A stretch of DNA of 64,000 bases from Thermococcus sp. 21S7. GTDB taxonomy: Archaea; Methanobacteriota_B; Thermococci; Thermococcales; Thermococcaceae. Every line of letters begins with the position of its first letter. Position 1 is the stretch's first letter. The notes beneath the pieces are model-generated. The model saw only the letters and a program-made list of their open reading frames with translations, was not told where the DNA came from and searched no databases. Both the position numbers and the translations under genes were made by a program. Shown in pieces: positions 27,052-35,458 of the stretch. Location of the stretch: the NCBI RefSeq assembly GCF_012027615.1, contig NZ_SNUT01000008.1, forward strand, positions 37,340 to 101,339, in the 5' to 3' direction.

Positions 27052-28002
27052 ATGATGGTCTCTGTAGGGGAGGTCCTCATAGATTTCATAGCCCTCCAGG
27101 AGGGAAAGCTCAGGGACGTGAAGTCCTTCGAGAAGCATCCTGGCGGTGCTCCTGCAAACGTTGCGGTTGGTCTTTCAAGGCTCGGCGTTGAGAGTGCGCT
27201 GGTAAGCAAGGTCGGCGACGATCCCTTTGGGGATTTTCTGCTCGAAAGGCTTCGTGATGAGGGAGTGAGGACTCATATATCTCGGGACGCCGAAAAGCAC
27301 ACCGGCGTCGTCTTCGTTCAGCTCATCGGTGCCAGGCCGGAGTTCATCCTCTACGACGGCGTTGCCTACTTCAACCTGAAGCCGGAGGACGTGGAAACGG
27401 CCCTCCTAGAAGGCGCAGAGGTTGTTCACTTCGGTACCGTGCTCTTCGCCAGGGAGCCATCCCGCTCGACGCTCCTCGGAGTTTTGGAGGAGCTTAAAGG
27501 GAAGGTTCCTCTGAGCTACGACGTTAACATAAGGCCCGACCTCTGGCGCGGAAGGGAGGGAGAGATGCTCCGGGATATTGAGAGGGCCCTCCTGCTGGCG
27601 GATATAGTTAAGCTCGGCGATGGGGAGCTGGCGTACCTCAAAAACAACGGGATAAATCCAGAAGATTTCGACTTCAAACTGCTCGCGGTGACTCTGGGTG
27701 AGGAGGGTAGTTATATGATGAGTGGGGGCGCCCGGGTTCACATCCCCCCTTACAGGGTGGAGCCGGTTGACACCACCGGTGCCGGGGATGCCTTTACGGC
27801 TGCCCTCCTGGCTGGTCTCCACTACTCGAACCTGCTCGGTGAGGATTCTATGGGTGAGGAGCATCTCAGAAAAATCGGCCGCTTTGCAAACCTTGTAGCG
27901 GCGCTTTCAACGACCCGTAGAGGAGCCTGGAGCGTTCCAAAAATGGAAGAAGTGGTCCTGATGAGGGAGTTCTGGGAGCTCTACCAGCGCTCAAGGAGGT
28001 AG
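27052..28002 (+). CDS. PfkB-family sugar kinase
   Basis: A ribokinase/fructokinase-fold kinase of 316 residues. The N-terminal signature is HPGGAPANVAVGLSRLG and the catalytic motif VDTTGAGDAFTAALL near the C-terminus contains the base aspartate. The ATG at 27052 has GGTG 6 bases upstream; the ATG at 27046 directly abuts that site. The substrate could be fructose, a 2-keto-3-deoxy acid or another sugar, and context does not decide. Its 3' end overlaps the convergent glycosyltransferase gene by 22 bases. Confidence 0.85.
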   Translation: MMVSVGEVLIDFIALQEGKLRDVKSFEKHPGGAPANVAVGLSRLGVESALVSKVGDDPFGDFLLERLRDEGVRTHISRDAEKHTGVVFVQLIGARPEFILYDGVAYFNLKPEDVETALLEGAEVVHFGTVLFAREPSRSTLLGVLEELKGKVPLSYDVNIRPDLWRGREGEMLRDIERALLLADIVKLGDGELAYLKNNGINPEDFDFKLLAVTLGEEGSYMMSGGARVHIPPYRVEPVDTTGAGDAFTAALLAGLHYSNLLGEDSMGEEHLRKIGRFANLVAALSTTRRGAWSVPKMEEVVLMREFWELYQRSRR

Positions 28003-29123
28003 TCCTTCTCCTCAAGGAATACCCTTGCCCTCTCCTCTATCAGTTTCTCGGCCTCAAGGGTGCTCATGTCCATCGTTCTCTTGATGAAATCCGCCGTCTT
28101 TGCGAAGTACAGCGGCACGAGGGGTTCCGCCTCGGTTAGAATTCCGTTTTTGTATGCCACGGCTCCGTCGTAGAGGACGTGGCTCCAGAGCCTGTCGTCG
28201 AACTCGAAGGTCTTGAGTGCATCCACCACTCCCTTGAGCGTCTCTTTGCCCAGTGCCCTCTTCAGCACCGGCTCGTGCTGGGCAAAGAGCTCCTTCGCCC
28301 TTATTTCGAGAAGCTCCAGGGTCACCTTTACGGGCTCGGGTTCGCCTTTCTCAAGCTCCCCGAAGACCGGAACGGGCTCTATCGTTCTCACGTCCTTCCA
28401 GACGTTCTCGTACTTCTCCATCAGCATGAACAGCGTTCCGACGACCTGGTTGAACATGGGGCCGAGGGAAGCGGCTGGATCCTTGGGGTCGTGTATCTTC
28501 ATTCCCAGGGCCGTCTGGGTGATTTTGAAGCCCCTCGCTATGGCCGTCGTCGTCAGGAATATGTCCACGCCAAAGCGCGCGACGTGGGTCTTCCAGACTT
28601 CCTCGTCTTCGAGGTAGACCTCCATGAGCTTTCTGCTCACTCCGAAGTCCCCGCCTATCGGCTGTCTGACGTTCTTTCCGTAGAGCGAGGCAGTCATTGG
28701 GTAGGCTATGTTGTTGGTTATGGTTCCATCCCACTTGTGCCTTATGTAGAGCGGTGCCACGAAGTCATAGCCCTCCTCGATGGGCTTGGCGAAGCGGTAT
28801 ATCCACTCCGGGGTTATGCTCCTCAGATCGCTGTCCACGAAGACGAGCGCGTCGGCGTCTCTTCCGAGGGCGAACTCCATGAGCTCCTTCATGGCGCTGC
28901 CCTTCCCGGGAATCGGCCAGCCGTAGACGAAGCTGTGAACCTCGACACCGTCTGGAACCTTCGTCCCCAGAACCGCCTCCCTCGTCCCGTCGGTGCTTCC
29001 TCCGTCGGCGTTGACGACGATTCCCCCTCCGAAGTACTTCATCAGCCCCTCGGCGGCCTGCTTAACGACAAAGGGGATTGTTTCCGCGTTGTTGTAACTG
29101 GGAATTCCAACGATGACCCTCAT
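27981..29123 (-). CDS. Glycosyltransferase, GT2/GT81-like (possible glucosylglycerate-type synthase)
   Basis: A 380-residue soluble GT-A enzyme. It has VGIPSYNNAETIPFVVKQA, VVNADGGSTDGT, the donor-binding LVFVDSDLRSI, then QPIGGDFGVSRKLME and FGVDIFLTTTAIARGFKI. The last two resemble the GT81 glucosyl-3-phosphoglycerate/glucosylglycerate synthases more than ordinary GT2 enzymes. The ATG at 29123 has GGGGTGG 5 bases upstream and is preferred to 29132. It lies between a sugar kinase and two oxidoreductases. The GT81 link is from memory of motif order only. Confidence 0.75.
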   Translation of the reverse strand: MRVIVGIPSYNNAETIPFVVKQAAEGLMKYFGGGIVVNADGGSTDGTREAVLGTKVPDGVEVHSFVYGWPIPGKGSAMKELMEFALGRDADALVFVDSDLRSITPEWIYRFAKPIEEGYDFVAPLYIRHKWDGTITNNIAYPMTASLYGKNVRQPIGGDFGVSRKLMEVYLEDEEVWKTHVARFGVDIFLTTTAIARGFKITQTALGMKIHDPKDPAASLGPMFNQVVGTLFMLMEKYENVWKDVRTIEPVPVFGELEKGEPEPVKVTLELLEIRAKELFAQHEPVLKRALGKETLKGVVDALKTFEFDDRLWSHVLYDGAVAYKNGILTEAEPLVPLYFAKTADFIKRTMDMSTLEAEKLIEERARVFLEEKDYLLERW

Positions 29124-29145
29124 CTCTTCCACCCCATAAATTTAC

Positions 29146-29162
29146 AACCATTTAAAGTGGTT
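29146..29162. promoter_or_regulatory. 17-bp palindromic operator, copy 1
   Basis: AACCATTTAAAGTGGTT lies between two divergent genes. Arms AACCA(C/T)T and AGTGGTT match the copy at 31261-31277. It ends 14 bases before a TATA box (TTATATAC, 29177-29184) of the rightward oxidoreductase operon. On the other side it overlaps the T/A-rich element upstream of the leftward glycosyltransferase gene. It is the probable binding site of the TrmB-family regulator encoded at 35459-36475. Confidence 0.65.
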
Positions 29163-29214
29163 TATTTTGAAAAGGATTATATACTTTTTGCCCCTACTCC
29201 CTTGGGGGATCCCC

Positions 29215-30222
29215 ATGGAGCTGAAGGTCGGAGTGATAGGCTGCGGAAACATATTCAATCTTGCCCACAAGAAGGCCCTCAGGGGAATCGAGGGCATCAG
29301 GGTCGTTGCATGCATGGACGTAGACCCAGAACGGGCCCGCGAGGGTGCGAAGGAGTTTCGGGCGAAGGCGTTCACGAGTCTCGACGAGTTTTTGGATACC
29401 GATGTTGACGTCGTTGAGGTGCTCACGCCAACCTACACCCACGCAGAACTTGCCGTTGAGGCCCTCAAGGCTGGAAAGCACGTGATAGTCGAGAAGCCGA
29501 TAGCCCTCACCGTTGAAGAGGGCGAGAGTATGATAAAAACCGCCGAGAAGGAAGACCTGCACCTCTTCGTTGGTCACGTGAGGCGGTTTGACAAGAGATG
29601 GATGCAGATGAAGGAGGTCATTAAGAAGCGCAACATCCTGCCGATGCACATCAGAAAGGCCGAAGTCCAGAACCTCCCCTTCCCGAAGGACTACTGGTAC
29701 TGGGACGAGAACAGGAGCGGCGGCGTCGCCGTTGACCTCGGAGTCCACGTCACGGACTTTCTGCGCTGGTTCTTCGAGAGCGAACCGGTGAGCGTCTACG
29801 CCGTCGGGAAGTCCATCAAGGAGGAGGCGAGGGCCAACGGAACGTTCGACCACTTCATGATGATGATAAAGTTCGAGGGAGGAAAGACGGGCATAGCGGA
29901 GGTCAGCTGGGCCTACCCGTATCCCTCGCGCTACGGCGTCTTCTACCACCACGTTGACATCATAGGGAAGAACGGCAGGATACGCTACACCCCGCTGGAC
30001 ACTCCCGTGGTTGGCGTTGCAAAGGCCAACTTCGAGATGCCGCGCTTCTCCCCGCTCCTCTCAACCTTCCCCGACGCCTTCGAGAGGGAGCTGAGGCACT
30101 TCTTCAGGTGCATCAAGGGGAAGGAAGAGCCGGTGGTTACCGCCGAGGATGCCCTGATAGCACTGAAGATTGCCGAGAGGGCAAAGGAGAGCGCCCGCAA
30201 GGGGGAGGTGGTTGAGGTATGA
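29215..30222 (+). CDS. Gfo/Idh/MocA-family oxidoreductase
   Basis: NAD(P)-dependent sugar dehydrogenase-type protein of 335 residues. It has Rossmann motif VGVIGCGNIFNLAHKKAL, the family EKP motif in HVIVEKPIALTVEEG, and the C-terminal sheet domain with GGVAVDLGVHVTDFLRWF around the catalytic region. The ATG at 29215 is chosen because the TATA box at 29177 lies inside the longer frame from 29167, so only the shorter start would be in the mRNA. It overlaps a second gene of the same family by 4 bases. Confidence 0.9.
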   Translation: MELKVGVIGCGNIFNLAHKKALRGIEGIRVVACMDVDPERAREGAKEFRAKAFTSLDEFLDTDVDVVEVLTPTYTHAELAVEALKAGKHVIVEKPIALTVEEGESMIKTAEKEDLHLFVGHVRRFDKRWMQMKEVIKKRNILPMHIRKAEVQNLPFPKDYWYWDENRSGGVAVDLGVHVTDFLRWFFESEPVSVYAVGKSIKEEARANGTFDHFMMMIKFEGGKTGIAEVSWAYPYPSRYGVFYHHVDIIGKNGRIRYTPLDTPVVGVAKANFEMPRFSPLLSTFPDAFERELRHFFRCIKGKEEPVVTAEDALIALKIAERAKESARKGEVVEV

Positions 30223-31232
30223 AGAAGCTCAACTTCGGAATAATAAGCTACGCCCATCCCCACGCCCTCCGCTTTGCCTCCACCATCGCGGGGGGCAGGG
30301 GGACGAAGCTCGTGGCCATATCCGGCGATGGCTCCAACCCTGACGTTGCACGCGCCGAGGCGAAGAAGTACGGGGCGAAGTTCTACAGAAACTACGAGGC
30401 ACTCCTGAGGGATGAGAATGTCGAGGCGGTTTACATAGCCATCGAGACGTACAGGCACAGGGAGATAGCCGTCAGGGCCGCCGAGGAGGGCAAGCACATA
30501 CTCCTTGAGAAACCCATAGCCCTGAACCTCAGGGATGCGGACGAGGTTATAAGGGCCGCCAAAAAGGCCGGCGTAAAGCTCATGCTCCCGTTCAACCCCA
30601 GGTTCACGGAGCCCCTCATGAAGGCGAAGGAGATGATTGACACTGGCGAGATAGGCCCCATCGAGTACATCCAGACGATTTCGGAGAACGTTAAGCCCCC
30701 GATATTCCTTCAGGGTCTTGACATGGGCTGGTTTTTGGACGTGAACAAGTCCGGGGGCGGGGGCTTCATGGACACGGCGCCCCACGGCGTTGACTCCCTC
30801 CTCTGGCTCACTGGGGACCTCCCCAAGAAGGTCTACGCGGACATAGGCGCCAAGATATACGGCTTCCCGGTGGATGATATAGGCACCGCAGTCCTTGAGT
30901 TCAGGAACGGCGTTCTGGCCGTTCTCACTGCCGGCTGGGGCAATCCGAGGGGCTACTCCTACGGCATCGAGATAAAGTACTACCTCGTCGGAAGGGATGG
31001 ATTCCTCGACGTGAGAACGGCCTATCCGGACTTCACCGTCTACCAGGACAGGGCCGAGAAGATATACTGGGACAGGCCGGACGTAAGGGGGATAGTGAGT
31101 TCATTCACCAGGGCCGTTCTGAAGGATGAGGACGTCCCCATAACCGGCGAGGATGCGAAGAAGAACCTTGCGATAATTTTGGCGGCCTATGAATCATCCA
31201 GAAAAGGCAAAACCGTGAAGCCTCGGCTTTAA
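30219..31232 (+). CDS. Second Gfo/Idh/MocA-family oxidoreductase
   Basis: A 337-residue paralogue of the preceding gene. Motifs are FGIISYAHPHALRFASTI (Rossmann, with the glycine pattern altered by YAHPHA), HILLEKPIALNLRDADEVI for the EKP motif and GGGFMDTAPHGVDSLLWL in the C-terminal domain. The unusual YAHPH in the nucleotide loop suggests divergence of cofactor binding. Adjacent pairs of these enzymes are known in cyclitol and keto-glycoside pathways. Here they sit upstream of a sugar ABC transporter. Confidence 0.87.
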   Translation: MKKLNFGIISYAHPHALRFASTIAGGRGTKLVAISGDGSNPDVARAEAKKYGAKFYRNYEALLRDENVEAVYIAIETYRHREIAVRAAEEGKHILLEKPIALNLRDADEVIRAAKKAGVKLMLPFNPRFTEPLMKAKEMIDTGEIGPIEYIQTISENVKPPIFLQGLDMGWFLDVNKSGGGGFMDTAPHGVDSLLWLTGDLPKKVYADIGAKIYGFPVDDIGTAVLEFRNGVLAVLTAGWGNPRGYSYGIEIKYYLVGRDGFLDVRTAYPDFTVYQDRAEKIYWDRPDVRGIVSSFTRAVLKDEDVPITGEDAKKNLAIILAAYESSRKGKTVKPRL

Positions 31233-31260
31233 TTCCAAACTTTTACTTTTTTGTAAATAC

Positions 31261-31277
31261 AACCACTTTTAGTGGTT
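31261..31277. promoter_or_regulatory. 17-bp palindromic operator, copy 2
   Basis: AACCACTTTTAGTGGTT is a perfect 7-bp inverted repeat with a 3-base centre, closely matching 29146-29162. It ends 13 bases before the TATA box TTATATAT (31291-31298) of the ABC transporter operon, the same geometry as copy 1. A site just upstream of the BRE is where TrmB-type proteins activate in Thermococcales, while sites downstream of TATA repress. Confidence 0.68.
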
Positions 31278-31351
31278 CTAAACACAAATCTTATATATGT
31301 TGTTCACATAAGTTCGTTGAAGTACCTTACTTGAGGGATAGGGTGATGCCC

Positions 31352-32641
31352 ATGATTAGGAGATTGTTTGGTGTTCTATTGGCGGCGGTTGTCTTGTTCG
31401 CCGTAGTGTCCAGTGGCTGTATCTCCCCCGGAGGAGAGACGAAGGTAACAGTGACGTTTCTGTCAACCCAGCTGAACCCGCCCGAGGAGAGGGCCTTCGT
31501 CCAGGAGGACCTTCTGAAGGGGTTTACTTCAGACACGAATATCGAGGTTAACTTCGTCCCGATTTCCTACACGGACATGGTTACGAGGCTTGAGGGCGAG
31601 ATGCAGGCGGGAAAGGTCACCATCGATGTCATAGGTGACCTCCACGGTGGTATGGACTACATGGCCTCTAAGGGCTGGCTTGAAGACCTCAGCTCGATGC
31701 CCAAGCTTGAGGGCAGGACGTTCATCAGCACCTTCGAGAAGTATTCCAACATTCGCGGCCAGAAGGCCTACGTTCCCTGGATGAGCGCCACCTACGTTAT
31801 GGTCGTTAACAAGGAGGCCTTCCAGTACCTGCCGGAAGGGCTTACCGAAGAGGACGTTATGAAGGGCACCGACAAGTGGACCTACGACGCCCTCCTCCAG
31901 TGGGCCAAGAACCTCAAAGAAGCCAAGGGCCAGCCCGAGCTCGGCTTCCCGGCAGGGCCTAAAGGACTCTTCGTCAGGTTCCTCCACGGCTACATATACC
32001 CCAGCTACACCGGCTACCAGGCGAAGGAGTTCGATAGCCAGGATGCCGTCCAGATGTGGGACTACCTCAAGAAACTCTGGCCCTACGTGCACCCATCGAG
32101 CACCACCTGGGACGCCATGTCAGACCCGCTTCTGAAGGGAGAGGTTCTCATAGCATGGGACCACACTGCGAGGATTAAGAACGCCATCGAGACCAAGCCG
32201 GACCAGTTCGTCGTTGTCCCGGTTCCGAGGGGACCGAAGGGCAGGGGATTCATCGTCGTTCTCGCCGGCCTTGCCATACCGAAGGGAGCACCGCACAAGG
32301 ACGAGGCCTGGAAGCTCATAGACTACCTGACCAAGCCGGACACCCAGGTCAAGGTTCTCGAAAAGACTGGATTCTTCCCGACGGTTGAGGAGGCAAGCGG
32401 AAAGCTGCCGGATGGCCCCCTCAAGATACTCGCGGAAGGCGTTCAGGCGCAGGCCAGCACCGAAGATGCCCTCGTCGCCATGATACCGAACCTTGGAGAC
32501 AAGGGAGGACAGTTCAAGGAGTACTACAAGCAGGCCTTTGAGAGGATAGTCCTCAACAACGAGGACCCAGCGACCGTCACCAAGGAGATCAAGCCCGACC
32601 TCGTAAAGCTCTTCGAGGACGTTGGAGTGCCGGTACCGTGA
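31352..32641 (+). CDS. Sugar ABC transporter, substrate-binding lipoprotein
   Basis: A 429-residue family 1 (MalE-like) extracellular binding protein. A signal sequence with lipobox SSGCIS puts the anchored cysteine near residue 22-25. The mature domain includes TVTFLSTQLNPPEERAF, QAGKVTIDVIGDLHGG, and WDHTARIKNAIET. The ATG at 31352 is chosen because GGGTG lies 6 bases upstream; the ATG at 31346 abuts it. It has its own TATA box and a palindromic operator. The bound sugar is unknown. Confidence 0.9.
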   Translation: MIRRLFGVLLAAVVLFAVVSSGCISPGGETKVTVTFLSTQLNPPEERAFVQEDLLKGFTSDTNIEVNFVPISYTDMVTRLEGEMQAGKVTIDVIGDLHGGMDYMASKGWLEDLSSMPKLEGRTFISTFEKYSNIRGQKAYVPWMSATYVMVVNKEAFQYLPEGLTEEDVMKGTDKWTYDALLQWAKNLKEAKGQPELGFPAGPKGLFVRFLHGYIYPSYTGYQAKEFDSQDAVQMWDYLKKLWPYVHPSSTTWDAMSDPLLKGEVLIAWDHTARIKNAIETKPDQFVVVPVPRGPKGRGFIVVLAGLAIPKGAPHKDEAWKLIDYLTKPDTQVKVLEKTGFFPTVEEASGKLPDGPLKILAEGVQAQASTEDALVAMIPNLGDKGGQFKEYYKQAFERIVLNNEDPATVTKEIKPDLVKLFEDVGVPVP

Positions 32642-32654
32642 AGGAGGAGGTCCC

Positions 32655-33506
32655 ATGGAACGGCGCTCTCTTGTTCCCTATCTTTTAATTTTGCCGGCTT
32701 TCGTGTATCTGCTGTTTTTCGTTGGCTATCCTCTCGTTCAGGCCCTCTACCTGGCCTTCACCCAGAACGGGGCGTTCTCCCTGGAAGTCTGGCGTAGAAC
32801 CGTTAGCGATTACTACTTTTGGAGCGCGTTTAAATACACAATCCTTCTGGCGGGTATTATAGTCCCGACCCAGGTTGCCCTCGCGGTTGTTCTCGCTCTC
32901 CTCATGAACCGCGTTTTCAAGGGCAAGGACGCCGCCCTCTACGCCCTAATAATTCCCCTCACCATAAGCGACGTGGCGGCCGGTTTGATATGGTACTCCA
33001 TGCTCTCCCCCTACGGTTTCATAAACAAGCTTCTCATGAACTTGGGGCTGATAGGCCAGCCCATATACGTATTCGGCTACGAATACCGCATGAGGGAGTT
33101 CTTCGCGATAGTTATAGCCGAGCTGTGGCGCTCCACGGCGATAGTTTTTGTGATAATCCTGGCCGGCCTTCAGATGATAAGCAAGGAGTACATCGAGGCT
33201 GCCGAGGTCTTCGGGGCGAGCTACTGGACGAGGCTCAGGCGCATCGTTCTGCCGCTCCTGAAGCCCAGCATCCAGAGCGCCCTCATAATAAGGACTCTCT
33301 TCGCGATGCAGATCTTCGGTATCGTCTGGATACTGGCAGGCAGGGACATCCCGGTTCTCGCCGGTGAGGGCTACTACCAGCTCACGGAGATAAAAGACGC
33401 CGGCGTTGCATCGGTATACGCCCTCGTGATAGCCGGTCTTTCCATACTGCTCGGTGCGCTGTACATTAAGTTCCTCCGCGCTGAGTATCTGGAGGTGGGA
33501 GAATGA
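32655..33506 (+). CDS. Sugar ABC transporter permease, MalF type
   Basis: A 283-residue membrane protein with six predicted helices. The EAA loop is YIEAAEVFGASYWTRLRRIV followed by LPLLKP, which docks on the ATPase. AAGGAGGAGG lies 5-6 bases before the ATG at 32655. The gene follows the binding protein by 13 bases and overlaps the next permease by 4. Confidence 0.92.
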   Translation: MERRSLVPYLLILPAFVYLLFFVGYPLVQALYLAFTQNGAFSLEVWRRTVSDYYFWSAFKYTILLAGIIVPTQVALAVVLALLMNRVFKGKDAALYALIIPLTISDVAAGLIWYSMLSPYGFINKLLMNLGLIGQPIYVFGYEYRMREFFAIVIAELWRSTAIVFVIILAGLQMISKEYIEAAEVFGASYWTRLRRIVLPLLKPSIQSALIIRTLFAMQIFGIVWILAGRDIPVLAGEGYYQLTEIKDAGVASVYALVIAGLSILLGALYIKFLRAEYLEVGE

Positions 33507-34336
33507 ACGACGAGACCAAGTACGCCCTCAAAAAGGTGGGGTTCTACACCGCCGTTTTCACGGCCGCGGTCTGGATAGTGATTCCAATCATCATCTCCTT
33601 CCTCTACGCCTTCACCAGCAAGGCCGACTACTACGACCCGACCAAGATAATCCCGACGAGCTTCACGAGCGAGTACGTCCACACGATACTCTTCACCCTC
33701 GGTGCGTGGGACGGAATAAAGAACAGCGTCATAGTGGCGGTGCTCACCATCATCATAAGCTTCATCCTCGGCGTTCCGGCCGGGTACTCGATAGCCAAGT
33801 ACATGTTCCCGGGCAAGGACCACATAAAGCTCTCCATCGTTGCCCTCAGGATGTTCCCGATTCCGGTCATGGCCATACCGCTCCTGGTTCTCTACATAGA
33901 CCTCCACCTGGCTGATACGCTCCTCGGAGTGGCTCTGGCCCACACGGCGATGGCGCTCCCCTTCGTCGTCCTCATAACGTCGAGCATCTTCGCGGGGGTA
34001 TCCAAGGAGTACGAAGAGGCCGCCATGGTGTTCGGCCTTACCCGGTTCGGTTCCTTCAGGAAGATAACCCTCCCCCTGGCCCTTCCGGGGCTGGCCGCTG
34101 CCGCTATGTTCACCTTCGTCATGAGCTGGAACGAGGTCTTCGTCGCCTCGATTCTCACCCTGAACAACAGAACCCTGCCGGCGCAGATACTCTCGATAAT
34201 GGCCGGCTCCAGCGGAGGTGCCGCACCGGACTACTACAAGTTCGCGGCGGCGTTCATAATGACCCTTCCGGCGATGCTGTTCATCCTCTTCGCCAGGAGG
34301 TATCTGGTCACGATGTGGGGTATAACGCTCAAGTGA
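33503..34336 (+). CDS. Sugar ABC transporter permease, MalG type
   Basis: A 277-residue permease with six membrane segments. Its EAA loop is YEEAAMVFGLTRFGSFRKIT, and it ends in the MalG-like tail ARRYLVTMWGITLK. It overlaps the first permease gene by 4 bases (ATGA), so the two subunits are made together. No sign of disruption. Confidence 0.92.
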   Translation: MNDETKYALKKVGFYTAVFTAAVWIVIPIIISFLYAFTSKADYYDPTKIIPTSFTSEYVHTILFTLGAWDGIKNSVIVAVLTIIISFILGVPAGYSIAKYMFPGKDHIKLSIVALRMFPIPVMAIPLLVLYIDLHLADTLLGVALAHTAMALPFVVLITSSIFAGVSKEYEEAAMVFGLTRFGSFRKITLPLALPGLAAAAMFTFVMSWNEVFVASILTLNNRTLPAQILSIMAGSSGGAAPDYYKFAAAFIMTLPAMLFILFARRYLVTMWGITLK

Positions 34337-34345
34337 GGTGTTACC

Positions 34346-35449
34346 ATGGTTGAGGTCAAGCTTGAGGGAATAACTAAGAGGTTTGGGGACTTTGAGGCCG
34401 TTAAGGATCTGAACCTGACGATAAAGGATGGAGAGTTCCTCGTGCTCCTCGGGCCGAGCGGCTGCGGAAAGACAACGACGCTGAGGATGATTTCCGGCCT
34501 TGAGACGCCCAGCGAAGGCAAGATATACTTCGGCGACAGGGATGTTACATACCTGCCCCCCAAGGACAGGAACATCTCGATGGTCTTTCAGAGCTACGCC
34601 GTCTGGCCGCACATGAAGGTCTTTGACAACATAGCCTTTCCGCTCAGGGTGAAGAAGTATCCGGAGGACGAGATAAGGAGGAGGGTAAAATGGGCGGCCG
34701 AACTGCTCCAGATAGAGAGCCTCCTCGACCGCTATCCCGGACAGCTCAGCGGTGGCCAGAGGCAGCGTGTGGCCGTCGCCAGGGCGATAGTGGTTGAGCC
34801 GGACGTTCTGCTCATGGACGAGCCGCTGAGCAACCTCGACGCAAAGCTCAGGGTGGCGATGCGCGCCGAGATAAAGAAGCTCCAGACGAAGCTTAACGTC
34901 ACAACCATCTACGTCACCCACGATCAAGTGGAGGCAATGACGATGGGCGACAGGATAGCGGTCATGAACAAGGGCCGGCTCCTTCAGGTGGGTCCCCCCA
35001 CAGAGGTTTACCTCAAGCCCAACTCCCTCTTCGTGGCGACTTTCATAGGCGCTCCTGAGATGAACATCCTCAGCGCAGCGGTCACGGAGAGGGAAGGGCT
35101 GGCGCTCGAAGGCGATGGCTTTATCGTCCCCCTGCCCGGGGACTTCAGGGAGCTGCTTCTTGACCACATTGGGAAAGACGTTCTCCTCGGTATAAGGCCG
35201 GAGCACATGACGGTGAAGGGCGTCTCGACCCTCGAACACGTAACCAGAACGGCGGAGATAGAGGGAACAGTGGATTTCATCGAGGCCCTGGGGACGGATA
35301 CGATAGTTCACGCCAAGGTTGGGGAGAACATAATCAAGATAAAGCTGCCCGGGCATATACCCCTCCCCGTCGGAGAAAAAATTAAAATAGAGATAGACCT
35401 TGACAACATCCATATCTTTGACCGAGACACGGAGAAAGCGATAATCTGA
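34346..35449 (+). CDS. Sugar ABC transporter ATPase, MalK/UgpC type
   Basis: A 367-residue ATPase. Walker A is GPSGCGKTTTLRM, the signature LSGGQRQRVAVARAI, Walker B VLLMDEPLSNLD and the switch histidine YVTHDQVEAM. A C-terminal TOBE/OB region (about 240-367) is present as in MalK-type proteins that serve carbohydrate importers. GAGGTG precedes the start. It is the fourth gene of the transporter operon and is followed 9 bases later by the regulator. Confidence 0.94.
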   Translation: MVEVKLEGITKRFGDFEAVKDLNLTIKDGEFLVLLGPSGCGKTTTLRMISGLETPSEGKIYFGDRDVTYLPPKDRNISMVFQSYAVWPHMKVFDNIAFPLRVKKYPEDEIRRRVKWAAELLQIESLLDRYPGQLSGGQRQRVAVARAIVVEPDVLLMDEPLSNLDAKLRVAMRAEIKKLQTKLNVTTIYVTHDQVEAMTMGDRIAVMNKGRLLQVGPPTEVYLKPNSLFVATFIGAPEMNILSAAVTEREGLALEGDGFIVPLPGDFRELLLDHIGKDVLLGIRPEHMTVKGVSTLEHVTRTAEIEGTVDFIEALGTDTIVHAKVGENIIKIKLPGHIPLPVGEKIKIEIDLDNIHIFDRDTEKAII

Positions 35450-35458
35450 GGCCTGCCT

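Noticed and set aside
28179..29408. A 409-codon plus-strand frame across the GT81-like gene
   Set aside because: It is antisense to a gene with a good GT-A core and crosses the promoter region with its operator and TATA box.
33374..35413. A 679-codon open frame on the minus strand
   Set aside because: It lies antisense to the ABC permease and ATPase genes, whose motifs are unmistakable. It has no family motifs and is rich in RGEHEY-type residues, as expected from mirrored GC-rich codons.
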